A stretch of 64,000 nucleotides of DNA from an uncultured Collinsella sp. (GTDB lineage: Bacteria; Actinomycetota; Coriobacteriia; Coriobacteriales; Coriobacteriaceae): NCBI GenBank assembly GCA_902494195.1, contig CABUSH010000002.1:62001-126000 (forward strand), in the 5' to 3' direction. Within the stretch, counting starts at the first letter, position 1; each line of letters starts with the position of its first letter. Made by a program: the position numbers and the translations under genes. Positions 57,131-64,000 of the stretch are shown here, in pieces. The notes under the pieces were generated by a model. That model was not told where the DNA came from. It worked only from the letters and a program-made list of their open reading frames with translations, and searched no databases.

Positions 57131-58987
57131 TTACGCCGCCTCGTCGAACTGCGAATTGTACAGGTCAGCGTAGAAGCCGCCCTGGGCGAGCAGCTCGTCG
57201 TGCGTGCCCTTCTCGACGATGTCACCGTCGCGGATCACCAGGATTACGTCGGCGTTGCGGATCGTGGACAGGCGATGCGCGATGACAAAGCTGGTACGGC
57301 CCTGCATCAGCGCATCCATGGCACGCTGAATGAGCTCCTCGGTGCGGGTATCCACGTTGGAGGTCGCCTCGTCCAGAATCAGCGCCGGACGGTCGGCCAA
57401 AATGGCGCGGGCGATGGTCACGAGCTGGCGCTGACCCTGCGACAGGTTAGTGCCCTCCTCGTTGATCATAAAGTCGTAGCCGCCGGCGAGCGTGTGGATA
57501 AAGTGGTCGCAGCGTGCAGCGCGTGCAGCGGCCTCGACTTCGGCATCGCTCGCATCGGGACGTCCGTAGCGGATGTTCTCGCGGATGGTGCCGTTAAACA
57601 GCCAGGTATCCTGCAGCACCATGGCAAACTCGCCGCGCAGCGCCGCGCGGTCCCAGTCGCGCACGTCGATGCCCTCGACGCGCAGCGAGCCGCCGTCCAC
57701 ATCGTAAAAGCGCTGCAGCAGCTTAATGAGCGTGGTCTTGCCGGCGCCGGTGGGGCCGACGATGGCCACGGTCTGGCCGGGCTGTGCCTCGCAGCTAAAG
57801 TCGTGGATGATGGTCTTGTCGGGCGTGTAGCCAAACTTGACATGGTCAAACTCCACGTGGCCGGGGCGCTTTTCGGGAATCTGCGCGTCGGCCTTCTGTT
57901 CCTCCTCGGGCGCGGCCAGGAACTCAAAGACGCGCTCGGTGGCAGCTGCCATCGACTGCATCGTGTTGCTTACGTTGCCCAGTTGCTGCACGGGTTGCGT
58001 AAAGTTGCGAACGTACTGGATAAAGCTCTGGATGTCGCCGGGCGTGGCATTGCCGGTCAGTGCGAGTTGTGCGCCCACCACGACGACGCCCACATAGCCC
58101 ATGTTACCCACCAGGCTCATAAGCGGCATCATCAGGCCCGACAGGAACTGCGAACGCCAGCCGCTAATAAAGAGTCGGTCGTTTTGACGGTCGAACTCTT
58201 CAATCGAGGCCTCGGCGCGGTCGAACACCTGAATGACGTTCTGGCCGGCAAAGTCCTCCTCGATAATGCCGTTGACGGCGCCCAGAACCTGCTGTTGCTC
58301 GCGGAAGTACGGCTGCGAGAAGTGAATCATCACGGTCAAGATAATCGCGGCGGCCGGCAGCGTGAGCACGGTGACGCCGGTAAGCGGCAGGCTGATCGAA
58401 AGCATCATGACGAGCACGCCGATAATCTGCGTCACCGACGTGATGAGCTGTGTCACGCTCTGGTTGAGCGACTGACCCAGCGTATCGACGTCGTTGGTGA
58501 TGCGGCTGAGCACGTCTCCCTTGCTGTGGCCGTTGAAGTAACTCATCGGAACGACGGCGATCTTGGCGGCGATCTCCTTGCGCATGCGGTAGCAAATCTT
58601 TTGCGTGACGCCGGTCATGAGCCAGCCCTGGATGAGGCTGCAGACAGAGCTCGCCAGATACAGGCAGAGCAAAAAGCCGAGCGTCTTGGCGATCCAGTCA
58701 AAGTCAACGTCGCCGGTGCCGTTGACCTTGGCGACCAGGCCTTCGAACAGCTTGGTCGTAACCTGGCCGAGCACCTTGGGTCCCACAATGTTAAAGATGA
58801 CCGAGCACACGGCAAAGGCGACGGCGGCAAACACGGCAATCTTGTGCTGGCCGATATAGCCGAGCAGCTGCCTCATGGTGCCCTTAAAGTTCTTGGCCTT
58901 TTCGCCGCGACGCATGCCGCCCATGCGGCCCATGGGACCACGCTGGCGGGTGGGCTTGGGAATCTGAGTCTTGGTCTCGTCTGCCAT
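57131..58987 (-). CDS. ABC exporter subunit, heterodimer partner with canonical site
   Basis: A protein of 618 residues; its ATG 58987 overlaps the stop of the preceding gene (TAATG). Six membrane segments in the first 330 residues; Walker A VGPTGAGKTT, signature LSQGQRQLVTIARA, Walker B ALILDEATSNVD with catalytic Glu, H-loop IAHRLS. The N-terminal tail is Arg/Gly-rich (GPMGRMGGMRRGEK). It pairs with the 788-residue protein of the same operon, as MdlB with MdlA. Substrates are unknown; the MarR gene in front suggests drug or toxic metabolite efflux. Confidence 0.93.
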   Translation of the reverse strand: MADETKTQIPKPTRQRGPMGRMGGMRRGEKAKNFKGTMRQLLGYIGQHKIAVFAAVAFAVCSVIFNIVGPKVLGQVTTKLFEGLVAKVNGTGDVDFDWIAKTLGFLLCLYLASSVCSLIQGWLMTGVTQKICYRMRKEIAAKIAVVPMSYFNGHSKGDVLSRITNDVDTLGQSLNQSVTQLITSVTQIIGVLVMMLSISLPLTGVTVLTLPAAAIILTVMIHFSQPYFREQQQVLGAVNGIIEEDFAGQNVIQVFDRAEASIEEFDRQNDRLFISGWRSQFLSGLMMPLMSLVGNMGYVGVVVVGAQLALTGNATPGDIQSFIQYVRNFTQPVQQLGNVSNTMQSMAAATERVFEFLAAPEEEQKADAQIPEKRPGHVEFDHVKFGYTPDKTIIHDFSCEAQPGQTVAIVGPTGAGKTTLIKLLQRFYDVDGGSLRVEGIDVRDWDRAALRGEFAMVLQDTWLFNGTIRENIRYGRPDASDAEVEAAARAARCDHFIHTLAGGYDFMINEEGTNLSQGQRQLVTIARAILADRPALILDEATSNVDTRTEELIQRAMDALMQGRTSFVIAHRLSTIRNADVILVIRDGDIVEKGTHDELLAQGGFYADLYNSQFDEAA

Positions 58988-61353
58988 TAGCGCTCGCCTC
59001 CTTCCATGACGGCTGCAATTTCTTCTTGGGTAAGCCCCAGCTCCTCGGCGGAAAGCTGCGACTGTGCGATCTCCAGGTACGCCGGGCAGCTGCGCAGCAG
59101 CTCCTCGTGCGTGCCGGTGCCCACTACGTGGCCGTCGTCGAGCACGATGATCTGGTCGGCGTGCATGATGGTCGCGATGCGCTGGGCCACGACCACGAGC
59201 GCGGCGTCGGTGACGTTTTTGGCCAGCTCTTCGCGCAGGCGCGCGTCGGTCTTGTAGTCGAGGGCGCTAAACGAATCATCGAACACCACGACCTCGGGCT
59301 TTTTGGCCAACGCGCGGGCGATGGCCAGACGCTGGCGCTGACCGCCCGAAACATTGGAGCCGCCCTGGCTAATGGGGGAGTCGTACCCGTCCTCGCGCTC
59401 GGCGATAAAGTCCTCCGCCTGGGCGACGCGTGCTGCCTGGCGCATGTCCTCGTCGCTCACCATGTCGCCGGCAAACTTGAGGTTGCTCTCGACAGTGCCC
59501 GAGAACAGGCGACCCTGCTGCGGGATGTAACCAATGCGGCGGCGTAGCTCGGAAAGGGTCATGTCGCGCACATCGATGCCATCGAGCGAAATGCTGCCGC
59601 CGGTGACGTCGTACAGGCGCGGAATCAACTGCACGAGCGTGGACTTGCCCGAGCCCGTGGAGCCAATGATGCCGAGCATCTGACCGGCATGCGTGGTGAA
59701 GTTTACGCCGCTAATGACGTCGGCGCGGGCATCGGGATACTGGAAGCTCACGTCGCGGAAGGTGAGCTCGCCGCGCGGCGCGCTGGCAGCAGGCAGTTTG
59801 GGCGAGGCAGGGTCGTTGATGCTCGTAGGGCAGGTGATGACCTCTTCCACGCGCTCGGCTGCGACCTCGGCGCGGGGCAGGATGACCGAAACCATGGTGA
59901 GGATCATAAACGCCATGACGATCTGCATGGTGTAGGAGATGAACGCCATCATGTTGCCGACCTGCATCACGCCGTCGGACACGCCCTGCGCGCCAAACCA
60001 GACGATAAGCACGGTGATGCAGTTCATGACGAGCATCATAAGCGGCATCATAAAACTCATAGCGCGGTTGGTGTAGAGCTGTGTGGTCATCAGGTCGAGC
60101 GAAGCCTTGTCAAAGCGCTCGAGCTCATGTTCCTCGCGGTTGAACGAGCGGATGGGCATAAGGCCGTCGAGCAGCTCACGGGCGGTAAGGTTCACGCGGT
60201 CAACAAAGCTCTGCATCTTTTTGAACTTGGGCATGGTGAGGCCCATGAGCACGCCGACGACGGCCGAGACCGCGATGATGGCAACGGCGATGGTCCACTC
60301 TAGGCCGGTATGGTTGGCCAGGACGCGCATGACGGCGACGATGCCCATGACGGGGGCCATCAGACACATGCGGATAAACAGGGTTGCGGCCATCTGGATC
60401 TGCTGAATGTCGTTGGTGCAGCGGGTGATGAGCGAGGCCTGGCTAAACTTGCCCACCTCGGCCGGCGAGAAGTGCATAACCTTGTTGAAGGTCTCGCGGC
60501 GCAGGTCGCGGGCGATGGAGCAGGCGGTGCGCGAAGCCACGGCACCGGTCAGGATGGTGGCGACGAGCGAGATCAGGCACAGACCAAACATCGTGGTCGC
60601 CATGCGGCCCAGGTAGGCGTTCTGCACGTCGGCGGGGTCGATGCCCTGCGCCTTGTACTCGTCTTGCACATAGCTCACGGCGCGTTGGGTCACGATGGAA
60701 CCCGACATGGAGCCCATTTTGTCCGCCATATCGTTGGCGCCCTCGACGAGCTTGCCCTGGTCGATTAGGCCGCCTTCAACGCCTAGACGCAGACCCTTCA
60801 TGGTGATCTTACCGCCGTCGGCATCAATCTGCTTTTGCATGTTCTGCGCCGCTGCGGCCTTCTGCTGCATCTCGGCGAGCTGCTCGGGCGTCATCGCCGC
60901 CATCTGCTCGGGGGTGGGCATGGCCTGAGCGGCGTTGTTGTCTTTCTCGCTGGACGAGCCCATCATGTCGCCCATGGAGTCGGCATCGATGCCCTGGTTG
61001 AACGAAAGGACGACAGTCTCGGGCAGGCTCATGATGTCGGCAATCTTGCCGCCGTCGGCACGCTCCTCCTCGGTGCCCTTGTACGTTCGAATGCCGTTAT
61101 TGTCCGCCTTGCTAAACACGGCCTCCACAGCCTTGGCATCCTTGGAGCTCATAAAGAGTTCGAGGTCGTCGAGCGATTCGGCACGGATGGTGTCAGGTAC
61201 GGGCGAGGCGATACCGCCTTGCTGCACACCCACGTCGACGATGTCGCTCATATACGTAGGTAGCGCCAGATCGGCGTTGCAGCTGATTACGATAAGTACG
61301 ATAGCTGCGAACAGTGCCAGGATATGTTTTTTAAAGAGCTTGAGAATCCTCAC
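58987..61353 (-). CDS. ABC exporter subunit with large extracellular insert and degenerate site
   Basis: A protein of 788 residues from GTG 61353, which overlaps the marR stop (GTGA). Usual half-exporters have about 580. The extra 200 residues lie between membrane segment 1 (IVLIVISCNADLALPTYMS) and segment 2 (about 250), so outside the membrane; the insert is Met/Gln/Asp-rich. Walker A IGSTGSGKST and signature VSGGQRQRLAIARAL are intact, but Walker B reads VVVFDDSFSALD with Asp in place of the catalytic Glu, a degenerate site typical of one partner of heterodimers. Confidence 0.92.
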   Translation of the reverse strand: MRILKLFKKHILALFAAIVLIVISCNADLALPTYMSDIVDVGVQQGGIASPVPDTIRAESLDDLELFMSSKDAKAVEAVFSKADNNGIRTYKGTEEERADGGKIADIMSLPETVVLSFNQGIDADSMGDMMGSSSEKDNNAAQAMPTPEQMAAMTPEQLAEMQQKAAAAQNMQKQIDADGGKITMKGLRLGVEGGLIDQGKLVEGANDMADKMGSMSGSIVTQRAVSYVQDEYKAQGIDPADVQNAYLGRMATTMFGLCLISLVATILTGAVASRTACSIARDLRRETFNKVMHFSPAEVGKFSQASLITRCTNDIQQIQMAATLFIRMCLMAPVMGIVAVMRVLANHTGLEWTIAVAIIAVSAVVGVLMGLTMPKFKKMQSFVDRVNLTARELLDGLMPIRSFNREEHELERFDKASLDLMTTQLYTNRAMSFMMPLMMLVMNCITVLIVWFGAQGVSDGVMQVGNMMAFISYTMQIVMAFMILTMVSVILPRAEVAAERVEEVITCPTSINDPASPKLPAASAPRGELTFRDVSFQYPDARADVISGVNFTTHAGQMLGIIGSTGSGKSTLVQLIPRLYDVTGGSISLDGIDVRDMTLSELRRRIGYIPQQGRLFSGTVESNLKFAGDMVSDEDMRQAARVAQAEDFIAEREDGYDSPISQGGSNVSGGQRQRLAIARALAKKPEVVVFDDSFSALDYKTDARLREELAKNVTDAALVVVAQRIATIMHADQIIVLDDGHVVGTGTHEELLRSCPAYLEIAQSQLSAEELGLTQEEIAAVMEGGER

Positions 61354-61799
61354 TCGGCATCTCTCCTTTCTTGATTGCGGTCGATAATTTCGTTGGCACG
61401 TCTAAGAAGGCGCACCATCTCTTGGGTATCTGTTTCGCCAAGCTGCTCGAGGAAGGCCGCGGTGCGGTCCTCGAATTCCCGACGTTTGATTTCGATAACC
61501 TGGAATCCTTTGTCGGTCACCGTGACGTGTACGCGACGACGGTCGGTCTTTGAGTGCTCGCGCTCGACCCAGCCCTTGGCCTCGAGGGCGCGCAGGATAT
61601 TGGCGATGCGGGCGCTCGAGACCCAGGCACGATCGGCGAGTTCGCTCGGCGTGAGCGAGCCGCCGGCGCGCATGAGGGCGCGCATGACGGCCATCTCGCC
61701 ACCCAGAGCCTGGTCGGCAAAGCGCGAAACGCGCTGGTGCATGCTGCCAAACTCGGTAAAGAGCTGACGCCCAAGCTCATGGAAATCGGTATCTTCCAC
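61350..61799 (-). CDS. MarR-family regulator of the ABC exporter operon
   Basis: A protein of 149 residues from GTG 61799. The winged helix reads SLTPSELADRAWVSSARIAN with ILRALEAKGWVEREHSKTDR after it, followed by RRRVHVTVTDKGF, the wing. It is the first gene of the operon with both ABC genes, and the inverted repeat at 61791-61839 covers its own start codon, so it most likely represses the operon itself. The ligand is unknown. Confidence 0.92.
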   Translation of the reverse strand: MEDTDFHELGRQLFTEFGSMHQRVSRFADQALGGEMAVMRALMRAGGSLTPSELADRAWVSSARIANILRALEAKGWVEREHSKTDRRRVHVTVTDKGFQVIEIKRREFEDRTAAFLEQLGETDTQEMVRLLRRANEIIDRNQERRDAE

Positions 61800-61839
61800 C
61801 GAAAACCCCTAACACTAGAAACTATTTTCGGTGGAAGAT
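61791..61839. promoter_or_regulatory. MarR operator overlapping the start codon
   Basis: ATCTTCCACCGAAAA (61791-61805) and its exact complement (61825-61839) are separated by 19 bases. The left arm contains the GTG start of marR, so the message would have a very short leader, or transcription starts inside the spacer. Confidence 0.7.
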
Positions 61840-62050
61840 GATACCCTCATACGCGGGCCTCATACAGTGGCGATATAAAGAGTGCATAAAGACTTAAAAT
61901 CATTCAATTGCTGAAGCGTTTCAAAGAACTATCATGCACGCGGTTAGGCGAGGGGTTGTCACCACCATGACGACTGGGACTCATATAATCGCCACGTGCG
62001 ATGCTCCAACTTCCCGCGAGGAGACACCTTATATAAAGGGGGATGGAGTC

Positions 62051-62800
62051 ATGGCATTTGACTTCACGGGCAAGACCGCGATTGTCACGGGCGGCACTCA
62101 GGGCATTGGCCTCGAGATCGCCAAGGGCATCGTCGCGGGCGGCGGACATGTCGCGCTCATCGCAAGGAACGCTGCTAAGGGCGAGGCCGCGGTGGCCGAG
62201 CTTGGCGAGGGCAACAAGTTCTATCAGCTCGATGTCGCCGATGCACCCAAGGCGCGCGAGACTGTCGAGCAGATTTTTACGGACCTGCCGCAAACCAACA
62301 TCCTGATCAACTGCGCTGGCGTCATCAGCACCAAGAAGTTCGACGAGATCGATGACACCGAGTGGCGTCGCACCATCGACATCAACCTCAACGGTACCTT
62401 TACCATGATGAACGCCGTGTACCCGCACTTTAAGGCGGCCCATGCCGGCACTATCGTCAACGTGAGTTCCGTTGCGGGCAAGATCGGTGGCGGCCTGCTC
62501 GGCACCGCCGCCTACGCCAGCTCCAAGGCCGGTGTTAACGGTCTAACCAAGGCAGTCGCCAAGGAAGGCGGCAAGTTTGGCGTCCGCTGCAACGCCGTGT
62601 GCCCGTCGCTCACGTTGACCGATATGACCTCGATTCTCTCTGACGAGAACTCTCAGCGCATCATCAACGGTATTCCTCTGGGCCGCGCCGCCCAGGCCAG
62701 CGAGCCTGCGCAGATGGTGCTGTTCTTCGCTTCCGACCTCGCCAGCTTCGTGAACGGCGAGATCGGCGACTGCGACGGCGGCATCGTCCTGGACGGGTAA
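62051..62800 (+). CDS. Short-chain dehydrogenase/reductase
   Basis: A protein of 249 residues; GGGGGATGGAG lies before ATG 62051. TGGTQGIG is the cofactor loop (about residues 14-21), INCAG the structural motif, SSVAGKIGG with the catalytic Ser, and YASSK the Tyr-Lys pair. The end GEIGDCDGGIVLDG is FabG-like. The nearest relatives are gluconate/KduD-type or FabG-type SDRs. With KdgT following on the same strand, a role as a KduD-like dehydrogenase in hexuronate use is possible; not proven. Confidence 0.9.
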   Translation: MAFDFTGKTAIVTGGTQGIGLEIAKGIVAGGGHVALIARNAAKGEAAVAELGEGNKFYQLDVADAPKARETVEQIFTDLPQTNILINCAGVISTKKFDEIDDTEWRRTIDINLNGTFTMMNAVYPHFKAAHAGTIVNVSSVAGKIGGGLLGTAAYASSKAGVNGLTKAVAKEGGKFGVRCNAVCPSLTLTDMTSILSDENSQRIINGIPLGRAAQASEPAQMVLFFASDLASFVNGEIGDCDGGIVLDG

Positions 62801-62819
62801 TACCCCACGACGATTATTC

Positions 62820-62856
62820 GGCGACGGCTCCTGCGACTCGGGACCGTCGCCTTCTT
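62820..62856 (+). terminator. Terminator of the SDR gene
   Basis: GGCGACGG pairs with CCGTCGCC over a 16-base loop, followed by a T-rich tail (TTCTTTCT). Confidence 0.65.
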
Positions 62857-62908
62857 TCTGATATAGGCGCGTGCGGCTACGATTCGCATGCATCCAAAGG
62901 AGATATAT

Positions 62909-63925
62909 ATGAGTGAATCGACTGCGGTGGAGGCGCCGGCGGCAAAGGAGCCGTTCTTTAAGATGTCCTCCATCCCGGGTGCCAATATTTTGGTGCCGCT
63001 TTTGCTGGGTTGCCTGCTCAACACGCTGTTCCCTGACCTGTTCAAAACGCTCGGCAGCTTTACGCTTGGCATGACCCAGCAGGGTGCAGGCCCGCTCGTG
63101 GGCGCTTTTTTGCTTATCGTCGGTACGACGATTTCGTTTAAGAGTGCTCCTGCCGCCGCTGCCCGCGGTGCCATCATCATCGCCATCAAGCAAATCGTGG
63201 TCGTTGCCGTGTCGCTGCTCATCCTTTATGTGTTCAACGACAACCTGTTTGGCATCTCTGCCATGGTGATGCTGGCGGCTTGCACCGGCGCCAACAACGC
63301 TATGTACGCTGGTCTGATGGGCACCATGGGCAACGAGGCCGAGCGTGGCGCTGTCGCAATCACCACGCTCGTTGTCGGCCCTCCGGTCACGATGATCGTG
63401 CTCGGCGCTGCCGGCCAGGCTCCGATCGGCTGGTCGCTCGTGGGTGCCATCCTGCCGATCGTCGTCGGCATTATTCTGGGCAACCTCTTCCCGAGCTTTA
63501 AGAAGATGATGGCACCGGCACTTTCCGCCGTCATCGTGCTCGTCTTCTTTGCCATGGGCTCGACCATGACCTTTGGCCAGCTCATTAATGGCGGTCTTCC
63601 CGGTATTCTGCTCGGCGTGATCTGCTCGGTGGTCTTTGCAATTCCCGTTATTGCGGTCGATAAGCTCACGGGTGGTACGGGTGTCGCAGGTGCGGCCATT
63701 TCGAGCTGCGCTGGAGCCAATGTGGCCACGCCTGCCGCCATGGCAAGCGTCAACGAGGCCTTGTACGGTGGCGCCGTGCTTGCGACGGCTACGGCACAGG
63801 TTGCCGCCTGCGCAATCGTGACGGCTATTTTGACCCCGCTGGTCACCAGCTGGTGCTACAAGCATTTTGAGGGCCAGCAGAGCAACGGCAAGGCAACGAC
63901 CGACAAGGCCTCCGCAGCCGCCTAA
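62909..63925 (+). CDS. kdgT: 2-keto-3-deoxygluconate permease (KdgT family)
   Basis: A protein of 338 residues; AAAGGAGAT precedes ATG 62909, chosen over an earlier ATG at 62888. KMSSIPGANILVPLLLGCLL, GTTISFKSAPAAAARGAI, ACTGANNAMYAGLMG, GGLPGILLGVICSVVFAIPV and SSCAGANVATPAAMASVNEA are KdgT family segments; about ten membrane spans. It imports 2-keto-3-deoxygluconate with protons. No KDG kinase or aldolase gene is present in the window, so the sugar remains an inference from family. Confidence 0.92.
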   Translation: MSESTAVEAPAAKEPFFKMSSIPGANILVPLLLGCLLNTLFPDLFKTLGSFTLGMTQQGAGPLVGAFLLIVGTTISFKSAPAAAARGAIIIAIKQIVVVAVSLLILYVFNDNLFGISAMVMLAACTGANNAMYAGLMGTMGNEAERGAVAITTLVVGPPVTMIVLGAAGQAPIGWSLVGAILPIVVGIILGNLFPSFKKMMAPALSAVIVLVFFAMGSTMTFGQLINGGLPGILLGVICSVVFAIPVIAVDKLTGGTGVAGAAISSCAGANVATPAAMASVNEALYGGAVLATATAQVAACAIVTAILTPLVTSWCYKHFEGQQSNGKATTDKASAAA

Positions 63926-63964
63926 TGCCAAACGGCAATCAAAGCTAAAAACTAGCTACGCCAC

Positions 63965-63996
63965 AGGGCGGCCACGGGGGATCCCGTGGCCGCCCT
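63965..63996. terminator. Hairpin at the window end, probable terminator of kdgT
   Basis: AGGGCGGCCACGGG pairs perfectly with CCCGTGGCCGCCCT around four bases. The tail lies outside the window. Confidence 0.7.
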
Positions 63997-64000
63997 GCAG

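Overview
The window reads as chromosomal DNA of a high-GC gut actinobacterium of the class Coriobacteriia, most likely Collinsella or a close relative. The basis is gene content and codon bias: several lactose/cellobiose-family PTS loci, 6-phospho-glycosidases, a complete tagatose-6-phosphate pathway, a flavodiiron protein and strongly GC-biased third positions. This is inference from protein families; no 16S rRNA gene is present.

Region 1 (about 1-9,550) is accessory DNA. It holds the 3' end of a TraG/VirD4-type coupling protein, a relaxase, a GC-rich stretch full of perfect inverted repeats (1701-2069), and wrecked IS21 and ISL3 fragments. A lower-GC cassette (3333-7742) follows that looks like a ribosomally made, post-translationally modified peptide (RiPP) locus: a PqqD-like recognition domain fused to a GNAT-like domain, a radical SAM enzyme, a 67-residue precursor candidate with a YxxP leader motif, a small membrane protein and an ABC exporter. 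A ribbon-helix-helix protein, an istA fragment and a nonsense-interrupted EcsC-like gene follow. A tRNA-Thr(CGT) gene on the minus strand, with its 3' end facing this block, is the likely integration boundary. The RiPP cassette is the best candidate for an undescribed system.

Region 2 (9,837-13,850) holds an orphan sorbose-type PTS IIB in which the phospho-acceptor His is Tyr, galM, a DeoR regulator, and a class II Fic protein with a 32-bp inverted-repeat operator.

Region 3 (14,131-42,000) is a beta-galactoside/galactose utilisation block. Three paralogous units each contain a lactose-type EIICB, a GH1 6-phospho-beta-galactosidase and a divergent LacI regulator. One IIA (lacF) may serve all three. 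The phosphorylated galactose then runs through LacAB, LacC and a class II tagatose-bisphosphate aldolase. Free galactose runs through GalK and GalT under a fourth LacI. Each LacI gene sits beside its own variant of a 16-bp operator with the core ACGT. LacX-like epimerase, a LacR-type DeoR regulator and a flavodiiron protein are interspersed.

Region 4 (42,200-50,000) holds a HAD phosphatase, an AraC regulator, a Nudix-Vsr fusion protein, a BceAB-like ABC transporter and DAHP synthase.

Region 5 (50,180-57,045) is a cellobiose-type PTS operon: IIB, IIC, IIA, GH1, a dedicated HPr and a membrane protein. It is divergent from a PRD-containing regulator, with three palindromic operators between. 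The window ends with a MarR-controlled heterodimeric ABC exporter, an SDR oxidoreductase and a KdgT-type 2-keto-3-deoxygluconate permease. Several families of structured intergenic repeats are spread through regions 2-4; one family of three copies sits directly behind stop codons and shows compensatory changes in its stems.
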